DNA of 21,796 nucleotides from Larix sibirica (lineage: Eukaryota; Streptophyta; Pinopsida; Pinales; Pinaceae). The stretch spans positions 22,578-44,373 of the forward strand of contig NWUY0300003362.1 of assembly GCA_004151065.3 (NCBI GenBank), written 5' to 3'. Within the stretch, counting starts at the first letter, position 1, and every line of letters begins with the position of its first letter. A program made the position numbers and the translations under genes. Under the pieces are notes generated by a model, which worked only from the letters and a program-made list of their open reading frames with translations, was not told the origin of the DNA and made no database searches. Below are positions 1 to 8,777 of this stretch, in pieces.

Positions 1-423
1 GGATCTAAAAGTTGTGATACAAAAATGGTGAGTCCATCATGGAGCATTGGAAGTATCTCTCCTACCATCCAAGGCCGGCTGGAGGAATCCCAGAAGAGTA
101 CCCAGTCTGGAAGAAGAGTTGGAAGAGGACTTGTAGTTGGTAGCATATCATTGCCTAAAGTGGGGAGCCTGTTGTTGTGACCTGGATGGAACATTCCGAC
201 TGTTGGGATTGGGTTGAGACTGGTAACATTGTTGGTGTCAAGTATAAGTCGAGGTGGTCCTCCGTGCCCTAACTGATCTACGATCAAAGACAATATCATC
301 ATCTATGTCTCTTGGCCCTCCTAGAAAAATGAAGCACTAAAAAGAAGTAATATGCTGAGTGGAGAATGGTCTCGACTAAGAGCATTGTTGGAGGGTGAAG
401 GACCAAAGCCGAAGGGACTCCTA
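1..423. other. Unassigned flank, probably LINE 3' tail or trailing sequence
   Basis: No gene is visible here. On the minus strand this stretch lies just downstream of the last recognisable LINE ORF2 codons at 424-450, so it would hold the end of the ORF, the 3' UTR or neighbouring repeat DNA. The minus-strand frame that carries the last motif continues with scattered stops. I see no poly(A) tail (poly-T on the plus strand) that would mark a LINE 3' end. Confidence 0.3.
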
Positions 424-1505
424 CAAGTATAAGGCTAGACATCGTTGATCAAGATATCTGAAGAAGCTAGCCAACGTCTAAAGCTCCACAAGAAGAACTA
501 CCCGTGAATCTCATATTAGAGGGGGCACCAAAAAATGAAGTGCCCCTCAATCTCAACCTCTCAAAGGTGACAAACCTAGCAAATACTATCTAATCAATCG
601 ATCTAATGATCCATCTCTATCCTGAGATGATGGGAGCTCACTTTGAACTGGCCTAAAGGAATATAAAGTGCATGTGCCCAATGGCGGAGTGTGTAACGGG
701 GTCGAACAATGAGACCATTGCTCAAATACATGAAGTGTGCAACGTAGAAGACCATCTCTGGATGTAACCCACCCTGAGGGTTAGATCCAAGTAACTTGCA
801 CATATTGTTTATAAATGTCATCTCTAGTAATTATGTTCAACTCCTATCTGATAGGTAAGAGGCTACTAGGAGTGTTTAGGGAACACCTAAAAGGAGAAGT
901 CGGTCCATCTCAATACCAACCGATGCCAAAAGATCTGCAACCCCCGCATACCAACATTTAGTGCAGTTTGAAGGGCTATCCAAGACAATAGTAAGCCAAG
1001 TACGAGTACTAATCTCGCCCCTTTACCAAGTCTATGAAGCTTTGAAGGCAATGTAAGAGGGAAACAAATCTAAACACAGCCTCCAACCGAAAGGGTCGGG
1101 CACTAAACTCTGCCAATATAATGGGATAAGGTACTGAATGTTTGCACCTGATGATGTGACAAGGGAGGATCTGCACTCTCTCTGTTGAGGCCCAATCACA
1201 ATCTAGTAAGCCTAGTCCCCAAACTCCTGAGCCATAAAGGACTGTGGGTCGAATGAGAGTGTCCATGAGAGATATCTTGGATGAGATGTCCTGAAAATGG
1301 TGTTTGAAGCATCGTCTCTCGAGAAGAAATAGGGATCCATAACCTTTGTTGACGTGAGGATGAAGGGCATGTCACAGACTAAAGCAAGCACCCATAAATT
1401 GAACATCCAAATAGGTATAGGTGCTAGTGATCTCAATCTCCTCCCCACTAAAAAAGAAATGAAGATTAGTAAGTAGCCTCTTGAACCCGTTGAAGATCAT
1501 GACCT
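424..1505 (-). mobile_element. LINE ORF2 C-terminal remnant (broken)
   Basis: This is the decayed 3' part of a non-LTR retrotransposon ORF2 read on the minus strand. From high to low coordinates the pieces are: VMIFNG and EITSTYTYL (about 1420-1505), just after the RT active-site region; LIRPTVLYGSGVWG near 1215-1266, the usual RT-to-C-terminal junction; VSSHHLRIEMDH near 603-640; a degenerate zinc-binding motif EGHFIFWCP at 501-548, which keeps H-x4-C but has a stop inside; and DQRCLALYL at 424-450. Several frameshifts and stops separate these pieces, so no protein can be made. The element is cut at its upstream end by the N at 1506. The family assignment rests on motif order and spacing known for APE-type plant LINEs; the clade is not determined. 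Confidence 0.8.
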
Positions 1506-1506
1506 N
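1506..1506. other. Single-base gap (N) joining two diverged LINE copies
   Basis: One N interrupts the sequence. The bases to its left (about 1379-1505) and to its right (about 1507-1634) are related, roughly three quarters identical at an offset of 127 bp. Both encode the same LINE RT segment, ending in STYTYLDVQFMGACF on the left and STYTYLGVHFTGPCF on the right. It is most simply read as a contig join. Confidence 0.8.
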
Positions 1507-2428
1507 TGAAGCAAGGACCTGTGAAATGAACTCCCAAATAGGTATATGTGCTAGTGATCTCAACCTCTTTAACTTTGAAGAAGAAATGAATATCAATGAG
1601 AAACTTCTTCGATCCATTGAAGATCATAACCTTGGTTTTACCCAAGTTGACGATCAATTGTTGAAGATCATAAAAGAGGGTTAAGGCATCTAGTTGTCTC
1701 TACAACCCCTTTAGAGATGATGTTAAGAGGACCACATTGTTAGCAAAGAGCAAGATGGATATCAAGACCTAGTGGAGAAGGCACCCATCACTATCATGAA
1801 TGTGCTCTTGAAGGAAGGACTCTAGCTAGTCTGATGAAGTCTAAGATCCCATGCATTGTACAAAGACGACCAAACCGACTCATATAACCTCATAATGGTA
1901 ATCAAAAGGATCTCGAAAATGCCAATGTCTTTGAGCCTCTAGAATAAGGCTACTTTGGGTACAGAATCAAATGCCTTCCGAACGTCTACAAAGCAACAAG
2001 TACACTTTCAAAGAGTGGTGGGGTGCCTCCTCAATGATGGCCCGAAGCATAAGAATGTGGTCAATGGTCTAGTGCATCGATCTGAATCCAGCATGTCCTA
2101 TAACCCTGAGTTGTCTTCACTCAAGCTCCCTAAAAAGCTACATGTGGTCGATGATAGCATATAATTTGGAAAAGGTGTGGCCAACCATGATCGTTTTGTA
2201 GTTATTGGTATCTGTACTAGGACCTTATTTATGGATCAGATGTATAATGTGATATAACCATGGTCCTAGAAAACCTACATTGACCACGTGGTTAAACAAA
2301 TCTGCTAGGTGGCAGTCGAGTGCACGGAGACCATGCTTGAAGAGTTCAACCTGGAACCCTTCCTCATCCACTGCTCTATTGGAACTCATGGCCCAAACAA
2401 CCTCCTGGATATCATGGCAAGTGAACAA
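1507..2428 (-). pseudogene. LINE reverse transcriptase domain, catalytically dead, copy A
   Basis: Minus-strand RT domain of a LINE ORF2. The N-terminal part is open at 2225-2428 and shows the conserved stretch NRAVDEEGFQVELFKHG followed by HLADLFNHVV. Below it come AGFRSMH-TIDHILMLRAIIEEA (about 2040-2110, one stop inside) and RT motif A, FVDVRKAFDS, at 1963-1992 with its aspartate intact. A frameshift lies between KVYLL and motif A. The core YADD box reads FANN at 1736-1747, so both catalytic aspartates are asparagine. Then come VNLGKTKVMIFN and EITSTYTYL near 1507-1660. The reading frame is broken several times. An active RT needs the YADD aspartates to bind metal, so this copy could not reverse transcribe even if the frame were intact. 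It continues directly into the endonuclease at higher coordinates. Confidence 0.88.
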
Positions 2429-3039
2429 GTAGCAAGTGGGGAGGGAGAGGTAACCTGGATAAAAGGTTGCCCGAAGATGTCATAGAGGGAAGAGGTGTGG
2501 GAGAACAAAGAATTTGGATCAAGATCGAGCGGGAGATGTGAGTGGCAGGGGAAAATGGTGCACCATAATTTTTGGGGGTAGTGTATAGGGGAAGTTCTCA
2601 GTTCCCATCTCCTACGGGAAATGAAGAGGCGTTTCTTGTGGAGGAGGAGTCAGCAGTAGGAAGCTTTATCGAGGGGGTAGGAGGGACGACCAAGAGTGAA
2701 GGCATGTCGAAGTTGGGTGTGGATGCGCTTGCAATCCTCGTCATACCATTGGTTCATGGGGTAGACCGTAGGACCCAATTCTTAGGGAAGGGGAGGTAGA
2801 ACGAGTGAAGTGGGGGTATGTTTTAAGGGCCACATCCCAGATGATATATGAAAGATAGGTGTACTTGACAAAGGCAAATTCGAGGGAAGCAAATCTAGAT
2901 ACGAAAGGGAGCATCTGGCAAAGGGCGAAAGTGAAGGTGTCGAGGTCTCCCTTCGAAAAGAGCATAGCGGCTCGAGGTGACCCCGAAGAGAGGATAGGGG
3001 GATCAAGGGAGGAGGGGTGTCAATTTGAAGGGAGAAGGA
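2429..3039 (-). mobile_element. LINE ORF2 linker between endonuclease and RT, copy A
   Basis: This interval lies between the endonuclease end and the RT start of the same minus-strand LINE. Minus-strand frames are partly open, for example the continuation of the 2782-3177 frame rich in Pro, Ser and Leu. They carry no motif beyond what a LINE inter-domain linker would hold. The plus strand is purine-rich, which produces chance open frames; I do not call those genes. Confidence 0.6.
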
Positions 3040-3845
3040 GAGGAAAGGATTGTTAGCCAAAGGAATGGGGGTTACCAAGAAGTGATGAATGAAGGGGAGT
3101 AGGTACCTATTAGAAAGGACATAATCCACCACATTCTGACAGCCATTGTGAGGTTGGCAAGTTAAGGAACGAGTCATCAGGAAGCAAGGGAGGTCGTTAA
3201 GGATCCGTAGATCATGGGATTCTCCAAGCCACAGGAGCTGCCTACCATACCCTATAAAAGAGGCCCCAAAGCATCATCAGATGATCGATGAAGTCCCACT
3301 GAAGCTAGATCAATCTCTTGAACAAAAAACACATCCTTAGAGCGATCATGAAGAGGGACCTAAAGGGCCCTGGAGTGGGCATTAAAATCACCCCAAAGGA
3401 TGACCTCCCCTACTACAGAATTTTGAGTGATGCCAAAATATACATCCGAGTATGGGTCGCCATTGACCTCCTCGTCATTGATAGTGAACTGAGATGAGGC
3501 TGGGGAAAATTAACAAATGGCTATGTAAATATCCCTGAAGAGAGGGGGTGACCTGTTGAGACAAACCCACATGAACCTGGCAAACTCATCTACTGCAATC
3601 AAAGAGAGCCTACCACAAAGGGAGTCTCTCACTAAGCATGCCACTCCACCGAAACCACAAACCCCACCAAAAGATCAACTTTCCTTTCAACAAGCAGAGA
3701 ACCAACGATAACATGTAATGTCTGGAAGTGGTTCGACGAGACTGTCATGGGTCTCAATCATGAAGAGGAGATCCAACAAAGCAATAGCATTGTATAGCAT
3801 ACCCGATGATGACCGAAATGACCCATTATTGTTCCAGCATCCCAC
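3040..3845 (-). pseudogene. LINE APE-type endonuclease domain, broken, copy A
   Basis: Minus-strand apurinic-endonuclease-like domain that nicks target DNA for LINE integration. In order: CWNNNGSFR (3813-3839), the N-terminal WNxxG strand; LDLLFMIETHDS (about 3737-3772), where the usual catalytic glutamate of the QETH box is kept; GGVACLVRDSL and VDEFARFMWV (about 3560-3650); ILWGDFNAH with the GDFN active-site motif at 3375-3392; RSSDDALGPL at 3258-3287; and VVDYVLSNR near 3110-3130. The final SDH-type box reads ANN at 3049-3057, losing the catalytic Asp-His pair. In-frame stops occur after ICxF, after SRAL and after GPL. The motif order matches APE LINEs; loss of function is clear. Confidence 0.88.
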
Positions 3846-4173
3846 TGAAACCCCAACAGCTTGCCTCCTCCAACAGGCTAGTCATTTAAAGAACCCAAGT
3901 AGAGAATACCCAAAAGGTGGGGAATCGCAAATGATGGCTCGGAGGTCTCAAATGACTACCCATTTCCCTAATGGTTGTGCTGATACAACTAGTTCCTTGG
4001 AGCATTTCAGCTCAACAACCTAGGATCTCATGAGATCGGCATCTAGGAAAATCTTAGCCGACAAAGAGAACAACCTTCGTTTAGCTCGAAGGGCTCAAAG
4101 TCGTCACCTACAAATTTGAACTGGATAAGGAAGATCATTGTTCCTAGAATGAAGCTGAGGTCTCATTAAAAAA
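3846..4173. other. LINE 5' flank, no recognisable gene
   Basis: Upstream of the endonuclease on the minus strand, where ORF1 or a 5' UTR of the LINE would be expected. I see no zinc knuckle, RRM or other ORF1 signature. An A-run of nine bases near 4168-4176 on the plus strand precedes the 99-bp direct repeat. An open plus-strand frame at 3718-4023 overlaps the endonuclease antisense and looks like chance. Confidence 0.35.
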
Positions 4174-4371
4174 AAATGCTTTGCTGAGAAGCAAATCCTA
4201 GGCAACTCCTTTTTGAATCTATGCTTCAACACTATGATATATCCCATCAGTCCTAAGTTATTAATTTAAGCATAATGCTTTGCTGAGAAGTAAATCCTAC
4301 ACAACTCCCTCTTGACTCTAGGATTTATTGTGATTATCTATCCCACCAATTCCAAGTTTTTAAACCAGTAT
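4174..4371. repeat. 99-bp direct repeat, two diverged units, copy A
   Basis: Two head-to-tail units begin with AATGCTTTGCTGAGAAG at 4175 and again at 4274, an exact 99-bp offset. The first 45 bases match closely, the rest more loosely. The same pair recurs in the second copy of the large duplication near 11298-11495. Confidence 0.8.
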
Positions 4372-5439
4372 TTTCCAGAGGGATGTTCGAGGCATAAGTT
4401 CCCTAAATATCGACTAGAGACACTAGTAAGCATGGGCCTCATCCATTTCAAGCAGCATAATAGTAGGAACTTGAGCAACATTATGGGAGAAGTAAAAGCA
4501 ATGCAAAATAGCAGCTCCAAGAGACCTTTAGATTTATAAAGCAATGGACTACAACTAGAAAATCATAATACCACAATTTTTTGGTATTAAATTCCTTCAA
4601 TATTTCTATTAATCATACTACAAATTTTAATTTATCTGGAAGGTGAAACAAAGTCAAGAATGCCTGAAACAAATATAATAATATTATCGATCTTATGAGA
4701 TAAGGTAAGAGAAGACAACTTTATTGATGTCCAATAAATTACTAGGTCAATGCTCAAAAGTACATCCAATATTGGTACATAGTAGGAGTGCAAAACCAAC
4801 TACTATTGTTACTCTATCAAAAGAAGAAAACCAAAGAAGTCCAAAGTTAAAAGAAAAAGTGCAAATAAATGCAGAAAACAAAACAAAACCATGACAAGTA
4901 GAAAGCATGTCAAGGAAAGTTAGAATTAGAGGCCAAGGCAAAATGAGTGGAGAGAGAAGGCTCCTCAACCAAGTCATAAACCACTGTGACGGGGTCAATG
5001 CACTCCTTGATAGTGTCCTCTAGAGGGTACATAGGGTCAAGGCAGCCTCACATGTGTTCCATGGAGAAACACTAGATTGAGAAAATCCATCACTCCTAAC
5101 ATACAAGGTTAGGGGGAAGAAACTCCAAATGGAAGACTGGTTGCTTGATCAAACCTAGAGAGTTGTGCTCTATGCCAAGAGAGTCCAACACTTGGACATC
5201 CTATAGCTAATCTACCTGTTGGTCTCATTATCTCTACCCTGGGCTCTAAAACGAGAGCTCCTCAGAAGTCTTGTAGAAGGTGATTGACCCAACAAAAAGG
5301 GAGATCAAGGGAAACCCAAGGTTTCACTAATTCTATGTCTAGAGAGGGGTAAGCCTTAGCTTGTTGTTTGTTGCCTTGAGCAAACCATAAAAAAGAGGTG
5401 ATCCCCCTAATGGCCTATGTTTGATAAGGGCCCAACAAC
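4372..5439. other. Non-coding stretch, partly LINE 3' tail
   Basis: No gene is recognised. The upper part (about 5000-5439) lies downstream of the minus-strand LINE C-terminus at 5440 and may be its 3' UTR. The minus-strand frame at 4747-4998 is open and hydrophobic but matches no family I know. Around 4550-4700 the sequence is AT-rich. Confidence 0.3.
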
Positions 5440-6010
5440 ACAAGGACTGTAATCTATGCCTAGAAATCTCCCTTGTGAAAAGAGGTAGGCATCTCTGGTT
5501 TGGTTAATGAAAGAATGTGGAGAGGAAGCCACCTGAGTTCACAGTTAAACCTCCCTCTAGTCTCATAATAAATGGGGCATTTAAAGATGAGATGCTCCTC
5601 TAACTCAAGTCTCCTATAAGTAGCATAGCGAGCAAGTCCTATCAAGGCATGGGATGTGACGATCAATCTCAACATAAATCCGATGAGAACCTACCCAAAA
5701 CTATATGAGGAGGATACCAAGGTCATGCATCCAATGTTGGCACATATATGCAACATTGACAATAAGGTCATCTCTCATTTAAGTTAAGTGCTTCGAATAA
5801 TAACCCATCATGGGGCTATAACCTTAAAGATATATAATCCAAGTGACCTAGATGTACTCCCAATAGAAGTCCTCTTTAATCCTTAAATGGCCACCCACTA
5901 AAGTACCCTAGATGCCTCTGAAAACCAAGAACACATATGTCTAAATGGGTCTAGAAGGGCAATAGCCTCATAGGCACAAAGATCAAGGTAGAGGTACCTA
6001 TCCCTTTCCA
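5440..6010 (-). mobile_element. LINE ORF2 C-terminal remnant, second element, copy A
   Basis: This is the 3' end of another minus-strand LINE ORF2. From high to low coordinates: LDLCAYEAIALLDPFRH and SWFSEAS near 5910-5990; MRDDLIVNVAYMCQHWMHDLG near 5720-5780; SHRIYVEIDRHIP near 5650-5690, the same block seen as SHHLRIEMD in the LINE at 603-640; then CSLC followed, after a frameshift and stop, by EEHLIFKCPIYYETRG at 5553-5600. Together these form the C-x2-C ... H-x4-C zinc-binding motif found at the C-terminus of APE LINEs. FINQTRDAYLF near 5490-5520 corresponds to the DQRCLALYL block of the first element. No RT or endonuclease of this copy follows at higher coordinates, so it is 5'-truncated or was cut by another insertion near 6020. 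Confidence 0.78.
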
Positions 6011-6026
6011 AGAGTCACTTAGATAT

Positions 6027-7250
6027 TGTTGATGCCCAACATCAAAATGCTTCCGAAGAGGTTGAAGCATGATGCCAAAGGCGCACCTACTGAAATTTTT
6101 TGCAAAGTCAATGCCATCATTGTCCAATCAGTGTCATGTCATGGAGATTTGTAGTTCCTCACCCTTGACATCGTCATGTCAAAGTTTCTATGTCATTAAT
6201 TTTGGCTCATCATGCAGGTCACGCCCATATTTTATTTGGCCAAAACCGAGTCCATTTGACCCTTTCGATAGTCTGTCAAAGTTTCGGCAAGAGTATGCAT
6301 TCTAAGTCAAGACAACTAATTAAATTGCCAATTTCGCATCTTCCATTAATTCGCTAGCTACACTCATCAATCATCATCCTCATCGTGTCTATGGTCATAA
6401 AGTTTGAAAGATCTCCAAGTAAATCCTTGGCAAAATTTCACCAATCTCCACCATTTTGAAATAAGAAAATAGCCATCCTCCTTGTAAAAATCCCTTTCCT
6501 AAGTCCCCTTCCCTAACCCATTAATAAAGGTAAAATTTAATAACCCCCATCATTTACCCATATTTTAATGAAAAAATTCCTTACCCCTAGATCCCAAATT
6601 ATCACCTTCTATCACTTTTCCCTAAACCTTACCTTTAAATCCATCCCATTTTTTTACATTAAGTGAAAATAAAATATACCCCTTTGCAATGATTACCCTA
6701 TGATCCTCTTATCCTTATCATTTTATTATACCAAGGCAAATTCTCCCTTAACCTCACGTAATTCTCCATTTTAAAAAAAAGACAATGTAATAAAGTCCTC
6801 TTTCAAAATAAATCCCCTTTTCTCCTTTATTGGAAAGTGACCTTTTTGTCCCCTTTCAAGCCACCCTTTAACCTTTTAAAATATATTTATAATCCCTCTA
6901 CCTTACATTCATGCATCTCAAGTTCCTTTTATCTATCCTTTTTCCAAATCCCTTAAGTCTCACGCATCCCAAAAAAATACATGTATTAAAGGGCCTCTTG
7001 TCCAAAGGAGGAAATTCACGTATAGAAGGGGGAGTTCTCTTATGAAAAGGTCTCTCCACTCCTAAGTTTGTCATTCTCATAAATAAAACTAAAAAAGGAG
7101 TCTTTTAAATGAGGATTCAGTTGAATGTGGGTAGTTTTCCAAGAAAAGTTATTGATCCAAAATGTTGTTATCCAGCTTCGGTTGGCATGTTTCAAATTAT
7201 GAGAGTGGGCACTTTATTTTGCATGAAGTTGAACATTATAAATTAAAGGA
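6027..7250. other. AT- and pyrimidine-rich tract, possibly LTR-derived, copy A
   Basis: LINE similarity stops near 6010-6030, where TGTTGATGCCCAACATC begins at 6027. From about 6450 to 6900 the plus strand is unusually rich in runs such as CCCTTTCC, TTACCC and TTTTCCC. The TG start, abrupt change and lack of coding sequence would suit a retrotransposon LTR. I could not find a matching CA end with target-site duplication, a primer-binding site or internal gag-pol. The frames at 6069-6305 and 6898-7080 look like chance. Confidence 0.25.
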
Positions 7251-7299
7251 ACCTAACCAAAACCACGTCGCCTTTCATGTTCCAAGCGTTCACTGCTAA

Positions 7300-7851
7300 A
7301 GGCGTGACATTAAATCGACCTTAGGGCACAAGGATCCAGATTTTTTATGCAGTATTTTAGAATACTGAAATTCAAGAAAATTAAATGATGTCGTTGGAGG
7401 GAATCAATAAAGGATACGAGGACTCCCAAAAGAGTAGGCCTGATGTAGTCAAGAGCATCCACGAGTAGGCTAGACAATGTAACAATCAGGGAAGAGGTAA
7501 CGCAGGGTTTGTCAAATATACGTTGCACCCACTCATATCGTCAGCGAGCAGGAAGTCGTTTGACAGATCGTAAAAAAAAGGAAAATACAAAAACATCAAG
7601 GCTGGAAAACACATCATAAAACACCCGTTGGCAGACTTTGACAAGAAAAAATGCAGCAACATAAAGAGCAAGAGTGCAGAGACAACAGAGGTGACAACCC
7701 CAAGCTAAATACGATAGCAATGAATCGTTTCACTCACAACCAAGAGGAACTCAGGGACATAGTAGACCTGGCGAAGATGACAATCAAGAGAAAACCCAAC
7801 AAACGAGATAAGAAAAGGTAATTTTATTAATGCCAAAATGGCCACAAACAA
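7300..7851 (-). other. Unrecognised minus-strand open frames, copy A
   Basis: Two overlapping minus-strand frames (7310-7528, 72 codons; 7486-7671, 61 codons) lie below the hydrophobic frame at 7852-8289. The second is rich in Phe, Leu and Met and could be a membrane segment, but the plus strand is A- and purine-rich here, which makes such frames by chance. No motif is recognised. They may be relics of one gene with 7852-8649. Confidence 0.15.
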
Positions 7852-8289
7852 TCACATATCAATGCAACGCGCAGGCAATTTCGACAGCCAGGCTACAAGC
7901 ACCAACGAGAAAAGGAATGATGAAAAGAGAAGTGGCGGGGGGCTCTTTCTCGAACCTCTGATGCTGCCACAACCGTTGCCAAGAAACCACCACCCACGTA
8001 GCCAATTCCAAGCAGATGACAAAGGGGCTGAGGATACCATCCACGCATAACTCAGCACATCCAATAAATAGCGGATATTTACGCCCAGGGACGAGAGAAT
8101 CCATTTCCACGCAGTGACAGGAATGAAAGCAATGCAGAGAGGGAGGGTGTAGAAAATGAAAAGAGAGTTGGTGTTTGGTGGAGAAATAAAACACCATAAC
8201 TCCACAAACACACTAGTGCCATATACAGGCATTTTGCACAGTCGACTGGCAATCACATAAGACAAAACGTAGAGGATGACTAACGCCAA
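7852..8289 (-). CDS. Hypothetical hydrophobic protein, 145 codons, doubtful, copy A
   Basis: The longest open frame in the duplicated block, on the minus strand. It has hydrophobic stretches at about residues 2-15 (LVILYVLSYVIA), 43-58 (LFIFYTLPLCIAFIPV) and 122-135 (LFSSFLFSLVLVAWL), with Trp-rich sequence between them (AWNWLRGWWFLGNG, about 92-105). I recognise no family. A second minus-strand frame (7859-8197) overlaps it, so codon evidence is ambiguous. The identical frame at 14976-15413 adds nothing, because the copies are about 99.9% identical. It could be an exon of a membrane protein, part of a transposon, or a chance frame in purine-rich DNA. No splice structure was established. Confidence 0.2.
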   Translation of the reverse strand: MALVILYVLSYVIASRLCKMPVYGTSVFVELWCFISPPNTNSLFIFYTLPLCIAFIPVTAWKWILSSLGVNIRYLLDVLSYAWMVSSAPLSSAWNWLRGWWFLGNGCGSIRGSRKSPPPLLFSSFLFSLVLVAWLSKLPARCIDM

Positions 8290-8373
8290 TCAAGGATACA
8301 TTGTCTCCATTTTGTGTTTACCGATGCTCTCAAGACGATCCCTCCTTCCAGCCAAGGGGTGATGCTACCTCCA

Positions 8374-8649
8374 CTAGAAGCTTATCATAGCAATTGAAGT
8401 GACTCTGATTTCATATTTCTCGTATCCATTGCCCCTCGATAAGAAAGGCTCTTCGATGCAATTATGTTCAACCAAGGAATCGAGTGCCTCACCACTTAAC
8501 ATACTCAGAATGGTGTCGCTTTCAAGTCTTCGACCAACAAATTTGCAAGGCCACGCCACGATTTGGCTAGCTCTGAAGTTCAATCCTGTCTCGGTGCTTG
8601 CATCTTTGCCGAGGAATTTATGCATGAAGAAAAGAAATAGAATGGGCAT
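8374..8649 (-). CDS. Hypothetical 91-codon frame, possible exon relic, copy A
   Basis: A minus-strand frame of balanced composition containing ASQIVAWPCKFVGRRLESD and SGEALDSLVEHNCIEE, which looks more protein-like than its neighbours. The same frame reads on upstream, past a stop, into NESNFVEVVMGPYIMIECVYPW (about 8660-8725). In copy B that stretch reads NESNYVEVV. The plus strand is also open over the same bases (8399-8656), so the direction is not certain. No family is recognised. In copy B it lies below the two-exon candidate at 16052-16627 and might be a later part of that gene. Confidence 0.25.
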   Translation of the reverse strand: MPILFLFFMHKFLGKDASTETGLNFRASQIVAWPCKFVGRRLESDTILSMLSGEALDSLVEHNCIEEPFLSRGNGYEKYEIRVTSIAMISF

Positions 8650-8776
8650 GAGCTAACAAAGAACCCATGGATACACGCATTCTATCATTATATATGGTCC
8701 CATGACAACTTCTACAAAGTTGGATTCATTCTTCGATGTTCTTAATATATCTTCCTAATTCATTTTGAGCAGAGAT

Positions 8777-8777
8777 N
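8777..8777. other. Single-base gap (N) at the junction of the two copies
   Basis: The sequence reads GAGCAGAGAT, N, TCAATTGTTG. The left side is the end of copy A, matching 15891-15900. The right side is the first base of copy B, matching 1654. An N of length one exactly at the repeat junction is what a scaffolder leaves when it abuts contigs without merging their overlap. Confidence 0.95.

Larger units (their letters stand above)
1654..8776. repeat. Large near-identical direct repeat, copy A (7,123 bp)
   Basis: Every feature from 1654 to 8776 recurs at a constant offset of +7124 with no indels. Substitutions I noted are G2044/A9168, C2781/T9905, A3060/G10184, A4958/C12082, A8553/G15677, A8717/T15841 and T8753/A15877. 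Copy A ends exactly at the N at 8777. It fills all but the first 147 bases of the middle piece (1507-8776), so that piece is almost wholly redundant with the third. Confidence 0.97.

Noticed and set aside
1955-2164. Plus-strand open frame of 69 codons, repeated at 9079-9288
   Set aside because: It is antisense to the LINE RT, covering motif A (FVDVRKAFDS) on the minus strand. The minus reading explains the sequence.
2572-3056. Several plus-strand frames in the purine-rich segment
   Set aside because: They are antisense to the LINE linker and endonuclease end and owe their openness to purine-rich composition.
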